In this document: one piece after another, positions 1 through 6,504 of the stretch
How positions within the stretch are numbered: the stretch's first letter is position 1
How the letters are laid out: each line of letters opens with the position of its first letter
DNA from: Fidelibacterota bacterium
Lineage (GTDB): Bacteria > Fidelibacterota > Marinisomatia > SCGC-AAA003-L08 > D37C17
DNA length: 8,647 nucleotides
NCBI GenBank assembly: GCA_002704685.1
Contig: PAHD01000007.1
Span: 78,804-87,450, forward strand
Direction: 5' to 3'
Position numbers and translations under genes: made by a program
The notes under the pieces: model-generated
What the model saw: the letters and a program-made list of their open reading frames with translations, nothing else
Database searches by the model: none
What the model was told of the DNA's origin: nothing

Positions 1-1182
1 TCACCAGCAGCAGCAGATATTGATAATGATGGTGCAATAGAATTTATTGTAACATCTAAGAATAAAAATTGCTATGTAATTAATCAATACGGAGATATTG
101 AATTAGTATATGAAACAGATCAATATTTAATGGGGTCACCTTCTCTAGCAAACTTAGATAGTGATAATAATCTCGAGATTATATTTGTTGGTTACTCGTC
201 CTCAGGAGATGTTTTTGCTATTAATCATGATGGTAGTAATGTTAACAATTTCCCCGTACAAATAAATTCTAAAATTCAAAATGGTGTAAGTATATATGAT
301 ATAAATGAAAACGGAAAAGATGATATTGTTGTAGCTACAGAAAATGATAAACAAATTCATATTATTTATGATGATGGAAGTATTAATACAATTTTTGAGG
401 CACAAGACAAATTTAAAGCTGCACCATCAATATTAAATAATAATAATGAATTGATAATCTTAGTTGGAGATACAGGTGGAATATTTTATGGATTAAATAT
501 TGATGGTTCAATAAAATTTTCAATTCAAACAGGAAACGATATAAAATCAGAACCAGGATTTATAACCCATGATAATCAAATTAAAATATTCTTTGGATCT
601 GAAGATGGTTATCTTTACGGGATAAATACAAATGGACAGCACTTAAATAATTGGCCAAAATACATTGGTAGTGATAATGTTAATTCATCTCCAGTTTTTG
701 CGGATTTGGATAATGACAATTTTCCAGAAGTAATATCTGCAAGTGATGAAGGAAAAATAATAATTTTTCAAATTAATGGAATGGAATTTGAAAATTTTCC
801 ATTACAATTTAATGCTGGATTTGAAAGTTCACCAAATGTTGTTGATTTAGATGATGACAATGATTTAGAAATAATCATTGGAAGCAGTCAAAATTTATCA
901 GTCATTGATATTAAAAATACTACTACAACAGAACCATTTTACTGGAATAAATACAGGGGTGATAATCATAATACAGGGTATTATTTCTCAGATTCATTTT
1001 TATCAGGAGACTTAAATACAGATTCATTACTAAACGTTCTTGATTTAGTGGTAGCAATTAATATCATATTAGATACATCAGAACCAAATTCAAGTGAGGT
1101 ATTAATTGGTGATTTAAATAACGATAGTAATTTTGATGTATTAGATATAGTCTTACTAGTAAATATTATTTTATCAAACTAA
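1..1182 (+). CDS. Secreted FG-GAP/VCBS-like repeat protein with C-terminal dockerin-type domain (5' end missing)
   Basis: The reading frame is open from base 1, so the start lies outside the window; 393 residues are visible. Most of the protein consists of repeats of the form S-P-x-x-A-D-L-D-x-D-x-x-x-E-I-I-x-G followed by a short strand and an I-x-x-x-G turn. Clear copies begin near visible residues 1, 45, 230 and 275. These resemble the calcium-binding blades of FG-GAP/VCBS propellers. A W-x-K-Y-R-G-D-N-x-x-N-T-G-Y-Y segment near residue 325 is the usual close of such propellers. Residues 336-357 and 370-391 are two dockerin-like EF-hand repeats, both starting G-D-L-N and ending N-I-I-L. 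The family is extracellular; the ligand is unknown and no catalytic domain is visible. The dockerin-like tail probably acts in surface anchoring or sorting rather than in a cellulosome, but that is inference. No hairpin terminator follows the stop, and the last 9 bases overlap the end of nth on the other strand. Confidence 0.85.
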   Translation, partial: SPAAADIDNDGAIEFIVTSKNKNCYVINQYGDIELVYETDQYLMGSPSLANLDSDNNLEIIFVGYSSSGDVFAINHDGSNVNNFPVQINSKIQNGVSIYDINENGKDDIVVATENDKQIHIIYDDGSINTIFEAQDKFKAAPSILNNNNELIILVGDTGGIFYGLNIDGSIKFSIQTGNDIKSEPGFITHDNQIKIFFGSEDGYLYGINTNGQHLNNWPKYIGSDNVNSSPVFADLDNDNFPEVISASDEGKIIIFQINGMEFENFPLQFNAGFESSPNVVDLDDDNDLEIIIGSSQNLSVIDIKNTTTTEPFYWNKYRGDNHNTGYYFSDSFLSGDLNTDSLLNVLDLVVAINIILDTSEPNSSEVLIGDLNNDSNFDVLDIVLLVNIILSN

Positions 1183-1821
1183 TTGACATTTCAGCTTTAA
1201 TTCTTTTTTAGAAGATGCCCAAGAACAAATTGGACATTCAAGCATATTGTGATTTCTTGCAGGACAATACTCCCTTCCAAAAAAAATTATTTGTAAATGC
1301 AATTTATTCCATAAATCTTTATGCCATATTTTTTTTAAGTCACGTTCAGTCATAATAACATTTTTAGCTTTAGATAAACCCCACCTTGATGCTAAACGAT
1401 GAATATGTGTATCAACAGGAAATGCTGGAAAGCCATACCATTGTGACATAACTACACTAGCTGTTTTATGTCCAATTCCTGGTAGACTTTCTAGAAAACT
1501 CCAGCTTGGTTTCATTCCACCATTTTTAACTAAAATTTCTGAAAGTTTCTTTAGGTTTTTGGCCTTTGTTGGAGCTAAGCCGATTTGTTTAATAGTTTTT
1601 TCTATTTGATTAACATCTAACATAGACATTGCATGAGCATTATCAGCAAGTTTAAATAAGTATGGAGTTACCTCATTAACTTTTTTATCAGTTGTTTGAG
1701 CAGATAACATCACTGCAACCAGTAGTGTAAAAGAGTCTGTATGATTTAAGGGTATAGGAGTTTCAGGGTATAGATTATCTAATATCTTTACAATTTCAAT
1801 ACCTTTCGCAATTCTATCCAT
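1174..1821 (-). CDS. nth: Endonuclease III, DNA glycosylase/AP lyase
   Basis: Nth removes oxidised pyrimidines from DNA and cleaves the abasic site in base excision repair. The 215-residue product has the family's helix-hairpin-helix L-P-G-I-G-H-K-T at residues 113-120, with the catalytic lysine K119, and the V-D-T-H-I-H-R block with catalytic D137. The N-terminal L-L-V-A-V-M-L-S-A-Q-T-T-D stretch (33-45) is also typical. The C-terminal cysteines are C186, C196, C199 and C212, spaced x9-x2-x12 instead of the usual x6-x2-x5 of the 4Fe-4S cluster, so the cluster may be altered. I start the gene at 1821 (M-D-R-I-A-K) because it aligns with the E. coli N-terminus. An in-frame ATG at 1869 would add a 16-residue hydrophobic extension and would lie directly behind the terminator hairpin. 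No good Shine-Dalgarno precedes 1821. A TATAAT at 1868-1873 (- strand) could be its -10 element, but no -35 is evident. It is convergent with the + strand gene. Confidence 0.9.
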   Translation of the reverse strand: MDRIAKGIEIVKILDNLYPETPIPLNHTDSFTLLVAVMLSAQTTDKKVNEVTPYLFKLADNAHAMSMLDVNQIEKTIKQIGLAPTKAKNLKKLSEILVKNGGMKPSWSFLESLPGIGHKTASVVMSQWYGFPAFPVDTHIHRLASRWGLSKAKNVIMTERDLKKIWHKDLWNKLHLQIIFFGREYCPARNHNMLECPICSWASSKKELKLKCQLV

Positions 1822-1875
1822 ATCTAAAAATACTAAAATTAAAAAATATATCAAGTAAAAATAATGCATTATAAA

Positions 1876-1905
1876 AAAAGAAACTCCCGTTAAGGAGTTT
1901 CTTTT
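1876..1905 (-). terminator. Rho-independent terminator after lexA-recA (symmetrical, could work both ways)
   Basis: The stem is a perfect 12-bp inverted repeat, bases 1876-1887 against 1894-1905 (AAAAGAAACTCC / GGAGTTTCTTTT), around a 6-base loop. On the - strand the stem runs directly into further Ts from the run at 1873-1879, which suits termination of transcripts coming from recA, whose stop lies about 120 bases upstream. The opposite strand also has a T tract, so it could stop + strand read-through as well. It insulates nth from the SOS operon. Confidence 0.85.
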
Positions 1906-1932
1906 ATATCAATATTTCAAGGTTTATGAGGA

Positions 1933-1968
1933 GTAAGAAGAAGATTATATGATATATTTATTTCTTAC
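1933..1968. repeat. Inverted repeat in the recA 3' untranslated region
   Basis: GTAAGAA at 1933-1939 is repeated in inverse at 1962-1968 (TTCTTAC) around a 22-base AT-rich middle that itself contains ATAT pairs. It lies between the recA stop and the terminator, in a stretch (1906-2024) where I see no gene. It could fold in the recA mRNA tail, but a 7-bp arm in sequence this AT-rich may be chance. Confidence 0.3.
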
Positions 1969-2024
1969 AATAAAAAGTTAAATAAATAAATCTTTATAAA
2001 AGTTGATATAAATCACTTAATAAA

Positions 2025-3023
2025 TTATATTCCTAAATATTTTTTAACTTTAGATTCAATTGATTTTCTTAAAGTTTTATTTTCCTTTAATAATAATCTT
2101 AAATTTTCTCTTCCTTGTGCTACTTTTTCATTTTCGTAAGAAAACCAAGATCCTGATTGTACTAAAATATCTCCAGAAAGAGCATTTTCTATTAAATCTC
2201 CCTCATATGAAATACCAAGTCCATAGATTATATCAAATTCAACCTTTGTAAACGGTGGTGCTAATTTATTTTTAGCAACTTTAACAATGGTTCTATTACC
2301 TATTACTCTTTCTCCATCTTTTAATTGACCTTTACGTCTAATCTCTAATCTTAGAGAAGAATAAAATTTTAATGCATTTCCACCAGTAGTGGTTTCTGGA
2401 CTTCCAAACATTATTCCTATTTTATGACGAATTTGATTAATGAAGATAACGCATGTTTTGGATTTACTAACAATACCCGTTAATTTTCTCATTGCTTGCG
2501 ACATTAATCTTGCATGTAAACCCATATGAGAATCACCCATTTCACCATCTAGTTCCGCTTTTGGAACTAATGCTGCAACTGAATCAATAACTAAAATATC
2601 TAACTCACCACTTCGAATAAGTGTTTCAGCTATCTCAAGTGCTTGTTCTCCATCATCAGGTTGTGATATTAATAGATTATTTGTATCAACTCCTAAATTT
2701 TTTGCATAAGTAGGATCTAAAGCATGCTCAACATCAATAAACGCAGCAGTGCCTTTGTTCTTTTGAGCTTCTGCAATGCAATGTAATGTTAGTGTTGTTT
2801 TTCCTGATGATTCAGGTCCATAAATCTCAACTATTCTACCTTTCGGTAAACCACCAATACCTAATGCTGTATTTAAAGAAATTGAACCAGTAGATATAAC
2901 TTCAATATTTTTGATATTTTTTTTACTATCACCTAATCTCATTATTGCATTAGGATCTTTAGTTTGTTTTTTAATTTGCTCAATTACTAAATTTAAATTA
3001 TCAGTTTTTTTCTTTTCTGCCAT
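2025..3023 (-). CDS. recA: RecA recombinase
   Basis: RecA forms ATP-dependent filaments on single-stranded DNA, carries out strand exchange and triggers LexA self-cleavage in the SOS response. The 332-residue product is collinear with the family. Walker A is G-P-E-S-S-G-K-T at 69-76; F-I-D-V-E-H at 95-100 contains the catalytic glutamate E99; Walker B is L-V-I-D-S at 144-148. The L1 region (E-M-G-D-S-H-M-G-L) and the L2 region with its I-N-Q-I-R and T-T-T-G-G-N-A-L-K-F blocks are intact. The protein stops at V-K-K-Y-L-G-I, just after the last C-terminal helix, so it lacks the acidic tail that restrains DNA binding in E. coli RecA. A GGAGA Shine-Dalgarno at 3029-3033 lies 6 bases before the ATG and fixes the start. 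It sits 13 bases downstream of lexA in the same operon and ends ahead of the 1876-1905 terminator. Confidence 0.98.
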   Translation of the reverse strand: MAEKKKTDNLNLVIEQIKKQTKDPNAIMRLGDSKKNIKNIEVISTGSISLNTALGIGGLPKGRIVEIYGPESSGKTTLTLHCIAEAQKNKGTAAFIDVEHALDPTYAKNLGVDTNNLLISQPDDGEQALEIAETLIRSGELDILVIDSVAALVPKAELDGEMGDSHMGLHARLMSQAMRKLTGIVSKSKTCVIFINQIRHKIGIMFGSPETTTGGNALKFYSSLRLEIRRKGQLKDGERVIGNRTIVKVAKNKLAPPFTKVEFDIIYGLGISYEGDLIENALSGDILVQSGSWFSYENEKVAQGRENLRLLLKENKTLRKSIESKVKKYLGI

Positions 3024-3036
3024 TTATATCTCCAGT

Positions 3037-3633
3037 TTAATTATATTCTCTAAAAACACCTAATACTTGACCTTGTATGTACAACTCATCTTCTGTGGTA
3101 ACATGAATAGTATTATATTTTTTATTTCTTGGATGCAACTCTACACCTTTTTTACCAATATAATATCGTTTCAATGTTGCTTCACCATTCAAAATAGCAA
3201 CTACTGTATCACCAGCTCTTGCAATTTGCGATTTTTTAACTACTATATAATCACCATCTAATATTCCATCGTCTATCATTGAATTACCATCAACTTTTAG
3301 TACATAGTTTTCATTATTTATATATTTACTTGGTACATCTACATATTCAATATTTTCAAATACCTCTATTGGCATTCCAGCAGCAACCAATCCTAACATT
3401 GGCAATCTATTATCAATATTTTTTTCTAATATTGATAATGCTCTTTTACCGTTTGAACCTTTAACTCTTTTAATTAGACCTTCAGATTCGAGCTGTACTA
3501 TATACCAATTGATTGTACCTAATGAACTAAATTTCAAGCCTTTCATTATCTCTACAAATGTTGGTGGCCTATCATTTCTTGTTATAAAATTTTTTATAAA
3601 ATCTAAAAATTTTTGTTTTTTTGGTGACAACAT
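3037..3633 (-). CDS. lexA: LexA repressor, SOS regulator with self-cleaving serine peptidase domain
   Basis: LexA represses SOS genes until RecA filaments stimulate its autocleavage. The 198-residue product has an N-terminal winged helix (about 1-68) and a C-terminal S24 peptidase domain. The cleavage site is V-A-A-G-M-P, between A85 and G86. The catalytic pair is S118 in D-G-N-S-M and K155 in A-T-L-K-R. The presumed recognition helix, about 37-49 (S-L-G-T-I-N-W-Y-I-V-Q-L-E), differs clearly from the S-P-N-A-A-E-E-H-L of E. coli, so a different operator is expected. A GAGG Shine-Dalgarno at 3641-3644 lies 7 bases before the ATG. The upstream gap carries repeats that may be its own operator, which fits the usual autoregulation. 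RecA follows after 13 bases, so repressor and co-protease are probably made from one message. Confidence 0.96.
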   Translation of the reverse strand: MLSPKKQKFLDFIKNFITRNDRPPTFVEIMKGLKFSSLGTINWYIVQLESEGLIKRVKGSNGKRALSILEKNIDNRLPMLGLVAAGMPIEVFENIEYVDVPSKYINNENYVLKVDGNSMIDDGILDGDYIVVKKSQIARAGDTVVAILNGEATLKRYYIGKKGVELHPRNKKYNTIHVTTEDELYIQGQVLGVFREYN

Positions 3634-3641
3634 ATTATTAC

Positions 3642-3670
3642 CTCGTAAGTTACTCGTAAGTAATATTACT
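3642..3670 (-). promoter_or_regulatory. Candidate LexA operator upstream of lexA-recA
   Basis: A 9-base sequence, CTCGTAAGT, occurs twice at 3642-3650 and 3653-3661, exactly 11 bases apart, about one helical turn. It is followed by a perfect 12-bp palindrome, AGTAATATTACT, at 3659-3670. Read as half-sites this is a cluster of TTAC and GTAA in direct and inverted arrangements. It lies directly upstream of the lexA start and partly over its ribosome binding site, where an autoregulatory LexA site would be. It matches neither the E. coli CTGT-N8-ACAG nor the Bacillus GAAC-N4-GTTC box. The assignment is inferred from position and symmetry only. Confidence 0.45.
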
Positions 3671-3692
3671 ACTATTAATTTATAATATGCAA
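3663..3692 (-). promoter_or_regulatory. Possible lexA promoter
   Basis: On the - strand a TTGCAT at 3692-3687 is followed 18 bases later by TAATAT at 3668-3663, a weak sigma-70-type pair. The -10 element would fall inside the 3659-3670 palindrome and transcription would start near 3656, inside the direct repeats, so a protein bound there would block it. In such AT-rich sequence other -10 choices exist, for example TATTAT at 3687-3682. Confidence 0.3.
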
Positions 3693-3700
3693 ATAAATTT

Positions 3701-4006
3701 TTATTTTTTTATTACAACCATATTTTTTAGAATGAAAAGACAAACAAATACTGCAATAGTTCTATTAATATTTCTATCTTTTGAAAATATAAATTTTTTA
3801 GTTATTGTTTCAAATTTGCTCGAAATAGATATATATATAAGTCCTATAGGTTTCTCATCACTACCTCCACCCGGACCTGATATACCTGTAGTTGATATAC
3901 CATAATCTGATTTATATTTTTTTCTAATATTTTCCGACATAACTGATGCTACTTGCCTGCTAACTGCTCCATATTTAGAGATAATACTATTTTTAACATT
4001 TAACAT
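3701..4006 (-). CDS. cinA: CinA C-terminal fragment (separated by a frameshift)
   Basis: This 101-residue frame holds the rest of the CinA C-terminal amidase-like domain: K-Y-G-A-V-S at 11-16 and the conserved loop T-T-G-I-S-G-P-G-G-G-S with E-K-P-I-G at 39-55. It begins two bases after the stop of the upstream part and is in the -1 frame relative to it. Joining the frames gives G-G-I-V-A-Y-D-N-D-I-K-I-N-M-L-N-V, collinear with ordinary CinA with no missing residues, and a total of about 411 residues, a normal length. There is no Shine-Dalgarno before its ATG, and the break falls inside the domain, so this is unlikely to be an independent gene. It is either a one-base loss (real or an assembly error) or a site of ribosomal slippage. 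The stop is followed by the 67-base lexA upstream region. Confidence 0.8.
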   Translation of the reverse strand: MLNVKNSIISKYGAVSRQVASVMSENIRKKYKSDYGISTTGISGPGGGSDEKPIGLIYISISSKFETITKKFIFSKDRNINRTIAVFVCLFILKNMVVIKK

Positions 4007-4008
4007 AT

Positions 4009-4935
4009 TTATTTTATATCATTATCATAGGCAACAATCCCACCTTTATAATACATTGAACTACCTGGTATATCAGTAATAATCTTTGATAAATAGCCTC
4101 CTGTGCACGACTCTGCTACAGCTAATGTTTTTTTATTTTCGATTAAAACTTCACCTAAAACTTCATTTAGCTTATCATCATTATAACCATAAACAAATTC
4201 TTTGATTTTTGATTCAATTTTTTGTCTAAATTTTAAAAAATCATTATTTGAAACTAATTCACCTACTGCAGTTAGTCTAATCTTAACTCCTGAGTAACCT
4301 GGCAAAAAAGCTACTTTAATTTTATTATTATATTTCTTTATAATTGTTTTTAATTTGGCATATAAAGAACTTTCATAAATACCTGCAGTTAAAATAGTCA
4401 AGTGATTTTTATTTACATGAAAATATGGCTTTATGTAATTTGGTATTATATCATTATTCATTATACTTTTGACTTCAGAAGGAACACCTGGTAATATAAA
4501 AAAAGATGATTTTTTATATTTGAAATACATTGGCAAAGCTGTACCCATATCATTTAGTAAAGGTTTACTTATATCTAAAATCTCTGCTTGAGATTTTATA
4601 TGCTTTAAATTCTTATTAGAAAATTTTTTTAATAATTTTTTATAATGATCATCATTCACTTTTAATTTACAATTAAAATGTTGACACAAAACTTTCTTAG
4701 TTAAATCATCATGGGTAGGCCCTAAACCACCTGTAATAAATATGTAATCAATTTTATTTTTTAAAAAATAATCAATATTTTTAGAAATTTGCATATAATC
4801 ATCTCCAACAATAAAAACATTACACACATTTAAATTTTTATAAATTCTCAATTGATATGAAATAAAGCTAGAGTTTGTATCCTTAGTGTACCCATTAATT
4901 AATTCATCGCCAATACAGATTATACCAACTTTCAT
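4009..4935 (-). CDS. cinA: CinA N-terminal part: MoCF-like domain and start of the amidase domain (frameshifted)
   Basis: CinA proteins combine an N-terminal molybdopterin-binding-like (COG1058) domain with nucleotide pyrophosphatase activity and a C-terminal nicotinamide-nucleotide amidase domain; the role is in pyridine nucleotide recycling and, in some bacteria, competence. Counting from the ATG at 4935, the 308 residues show I-G-D-E-L-I-N-G-Y (8-16), G-G-L-G-P-T-H-D-D-L-T (69-79), L-P-G-V-P-S-E-V-K-S (148-157) and E-S-C-T-G-G (275-280), which opens the amidase domain. The frame stops at A-Y-D-N-D-I-K; the missing part continues in the -1 frame at 4006. Adding one A to the AAAA run just before the stop (4012-4015) restores a full protein. 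I prefer the ATG at 4935 (M-K-V-G-I-I-C-I-G) to the TTG at 4941. The start lies 2 bases after the pgpA stop and has no Shine-Dalgarno, so translation is probably coupled. Confidence 0.85.
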   Translation of the reverse strand: MKVGIICIGDELINGYTKDTNSSFISYQLRIYKNLNVCNVFIVGDDYMQISKNIDYFLKNKIDYIFITGGLGPTHDDLTKKVLCQHFNCKLKVNDDHYKKLLKKFSNKNLKHIKSQAEILDISKPLLNDMGTALPMYFKYKKSSFFILPGVPSEVKSIMNNDIIPNYIKPYFHVNKNHLTILTAGIYESSLYAKLKTIIKKYNNKIKVAFLPGYSGVKIRLTAVGELVSNNDFLKFRQKIESKIKEFVYGYNDDKLNEVLGEVLIENKKTLAVAESCTGGYLSKIITDIPGSSMYYKGGIVAYDNDIK

Positions 4936-4937
4936 AA

Positions 4938-5372
4938 TCAAATAACCATAAATAAAATAATTAAAGTAAAAATACCAGCAAAAAAATCATCTGCTAAAAT
5001 GTCTAAGCCTTTTTCAAAATCTTGGACATTATAAATTATTGATGGCTTTAGTATATCAAAAAATCTAAATATAATAAATGCCAGAAAATATAGTGCAATA
5101 TTCTTGGGTATCATAAATAAAGAAATAGACATACCCAATATTTCATCTATTACTATATAGCCTGGATCTTTTTCTTCGGAAACAATTGAAAAATAATTAC
5201 ATACATATAATGATGAAAATAAAATTAAAAATAAAATCGAAGCTTGTAAAAGTAAAATATTTGGAATGAAATACCAAATCAACAATAATAAAAAACTAGC
5301 AATCGTTCCTGGAGCATATTTTATATATCCAACAAAAAAAAATGTAAGAATAATTTTATTTAAAATATTCAT
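4938..5372 (-). CDS. pgpA: Phosphatidylglycerophosphatase A
   Basis: PgpA removes the phosphate from phosphatidylglycerophosphate to give phosphatidylglycerol at the inner membrane. The 144-residue product carries the family's marks: Y-A-P-G-T-I-A-S near 19-26, the D-P-G-Y-I-V-I-D-E-I-L-G block at 69-80, F-R-F-F-D-I-L-K-P at 102-110, and G-L-D-I-L-A-D-D-F-F-A-G at 122-133. The acidic residues in these blocks are the expected metal and active-site ligands. About four hydrophobic segments (near 5-15, 25-62, 78-104, 130-144) indicate an integral membrane protein. Its ATG overlaps the pgsA TGA by 4 bases, so it is translated right after the enzyme that makes its substrate. Confidence 0.93.
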   Translation of the reverse strand: MNILNKIILTFFFVGYIKYAPGTIASFLLLLIWYFIPNILLLQASILFLILFSSLYVCNYFSIVSEEKDPGYIVIDEILGMSISLFMIPKNIALYFLAFIIFRFFDILKPSIIYNVQDFEKGLDILADDFFAGIFTLIILFMVI

Positions 5373-5917
5373 TTTTTATCTATGAAATAAGGTATAGCAG
5401 AATACCAAGTAAGTATTACTAAAAGCCACATTAAATAATAGATATAGTTATTATTTAATATATAGCTAGTATCAAAAACATTTAAAATTAGGATAAAATG
5501 GATAATAATTATTTGAAATAAAGTTTTTCTTTTAGCAAGAAAACTTGTCTTCAAAGGAGAAGAAGTATTTAGCTTATAATATCTTAATAGGGTGACAGCA
5601 ATATCTCTAAAGATTATTAAAAAAATCATCCAAAAAGTTACTTCATTAGGAAATAAAAATGATAATACTATAAATGATGTTACAATAAGGATTTTATCTG
5701 AAAGTGGATCTATACTTTTACCAAAATTAGTAATAAAATTATATTTTCGTGCTATATATCCATCTAAAAAATCGCTTAAAGAAGCAATAAAAAAAATACA
5801 CAATGAAATTATCTTAAATATTATAGTATTCTGAAGCATAGTAAATATAAAAATTGGTGTTAATATTATTCTTAGCAATGATAGATAATTGGGAATATAT
5901 CTATATTTAAAAAACAT
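5369..5917 (-). CDS. pgsA: CDP-diacylglycerol--glycerol-3-phosphate 3-phosphatidyltransferase
   Basis: PgsA transfers the phosphatidyl group from CDP-diacylglycerol to glycerol 3-phosphate, the committed step to phosphatidylglycerol and cardiolipin. The 182-residue product has the complete CDP-alcohol phosphatidyltransferase signature D-x2-D-G-x2-A-R-x8-G-x3-D-x3-D at residues 49-74 (D49, D52, G53, A56, R57, G66, D70, D74). It has about five or six membrane segments. The N-terminal I-P-N-Y-L-S-L-L-R-I and the F-R-D-I-A-V-T-L-L-R and A-K-R-K-T-L-F-Q segments favour PgsA over other family members. An AGGG lies 10 bases before the ATG. The start shares one base with the recR stop (TAATG) and the end overlaps pgpA by 4 bases. 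Confidence 0.93.
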   Translation of the reverse strand: MFFKYRYIPNYLSLLRIILTPIFIFTMLQNTIIFKIISLCIFFIASLSDFLDGYIARKYNFITNFGKSIDPLSDKILIVTSFIVLSFLFPNEVTFWMIFLIIFRDIAVTLLRYYKLNTSSPLKTSFLAKRKTLFQIIIIHFILILNVFDTSYILNNNYIYYLMWLLVILTWYSAIPYFIDKK

Positions 5918-6504
5918 TATAATTCAACCCTATCATCAATTGAATGGGACAAAGTAATTTCATCAATAAATTCTAAACTGGTCCCAACGGGGACACCTCT
6001 TGCTAGTCTAGAAACTTTAATATTTTCTTTTTTAATAATATCTGATAAATATATAGTTGTAATATCACCATCATGTGATGGTTCAATAGCAATAACAACT
6101 TCATTAAATGCATCTAAACGATTAGATAATGAATCGATATTTAATTTTTCAGGAGTAATACCTTCAAAAGGTGCTATAAGCCCACCTAAAACGTGATAAA
6201 GACCATTATATCCTGATTTTTCAATTAAAAAAACATCTGTTGGGTCTTTGACAATACATAATAAGTTTTTTTGTCTATTTTCATTATTACAAATATGGCA
6301 TTCATTTTCTGTAAAACTGTGACATACATTACATGTAGATATAGAATCTTTTAAATTAACCAGTGCATTTGAAAAATCAACGGTTTCTTCTTTGTTTGAA
6401 TTTAAAATATATATCGAAAGACGTTCAGCAGTTTTTTCCCCAATTCCTGGAAGTTTAGAAAACTTTAATATTAATTCTTTTAAAGTATCTGGATATATAT
6501 TCAT
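5917..6504 (-). CDS. recR: Recombination mediator RecR
   Basis: RecR works with RecO and RecF to load RecA at single-stranded gaps. The 195-residue product is of normal length. It has the helix-hairpin-helix L-P-G-I-G-E-K-T-A-E-R (18-28), a four-cysteine zinc site C58-x2-C61-x7-C69-x2-C72, a Toprim domain starting at L-L-C-I-V (81-85) with the Y-H-V-L-G-G-L-I-A-P block, and the C-terminal A-R-G-V-P-V-G motif (168-174). In the second acidic Toprim motif the usual E-G-E/D appears as D145-G-D147, a conservative change. No Shine-Dalgarno is evident; the ATG shares a base with the ybaB stop (TAATG), which suggests coupled translation. The ybaB-recR pairing behind dnaX is widely conserved in bacteria. 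Confidence 0.96.
   Translation of the reverse strand: MNIYPDTLKELILKFSKLPGIGEKTAERLSIYILNSNKEETVDFSNALVNLKDSISTCNVCHSFTENECHICNNENRQKNLLCIVKDPTDVFLIEKSGYNGLYHVLGGLIAPFEGITPEKLNIDSLSNRLDAFNEVVIAIEPSHDGDITTIYLSDIIKKENIKVSRLARGVPVGTSLEFIDEITLSHSIDDRVEL

Noticed and set aside
1006..1176. Dockerin repeats as evidence of a cellulosome
   Set aside because: No cohesin or cellulase domain is in view, and this dockerin-like tail is found on many unrelated secreted proteins in marine bacteria; a surface or sorting role is more likely.
1822..1869. Upstream in-frame ATG at 1869 extending Nth by 16 hydrophobic residues
   Set aside because: The extension has no counterpart in Nth, looks like AT-rich intergenic sequence translated by chance, and its leader would be the terminator hairpin itself with no ribosome binding site.
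1926..1952. Short + strand frame starting ATG AGG AGT between nth and recA
   Set aside because: It has only eight codons before TGA, with no Shine-Dalgarno or conserved peptide feature.
2003..2016. FNR/CRP-like site TTGAT-ATAA-ATCAC
   Set aside because: It is one base off the FNR consensus but lies just behind the recA stop with no promoter it could control; chance in AT-rich sequence is likely.
3687..3905. + strand open frame of 72 codons opposite the cinA end, and similar short + strand frames inside recA, lexA and pgsA
   Set aside because: They are antisense to well-conserved genes, have no ribosome binding sites and encode low-complexity F/I/Y-rich peptides expected from complemented AT-rich coding DNA.
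4936..4941. TTG start for CinA at 4941
   Set aside because: The ATG two codons later gives the standard M-K-V-G-I-I-C-I-G-D-E-L opening; the TTG adds two non-conserved residues and overlaps the pgpA stop.
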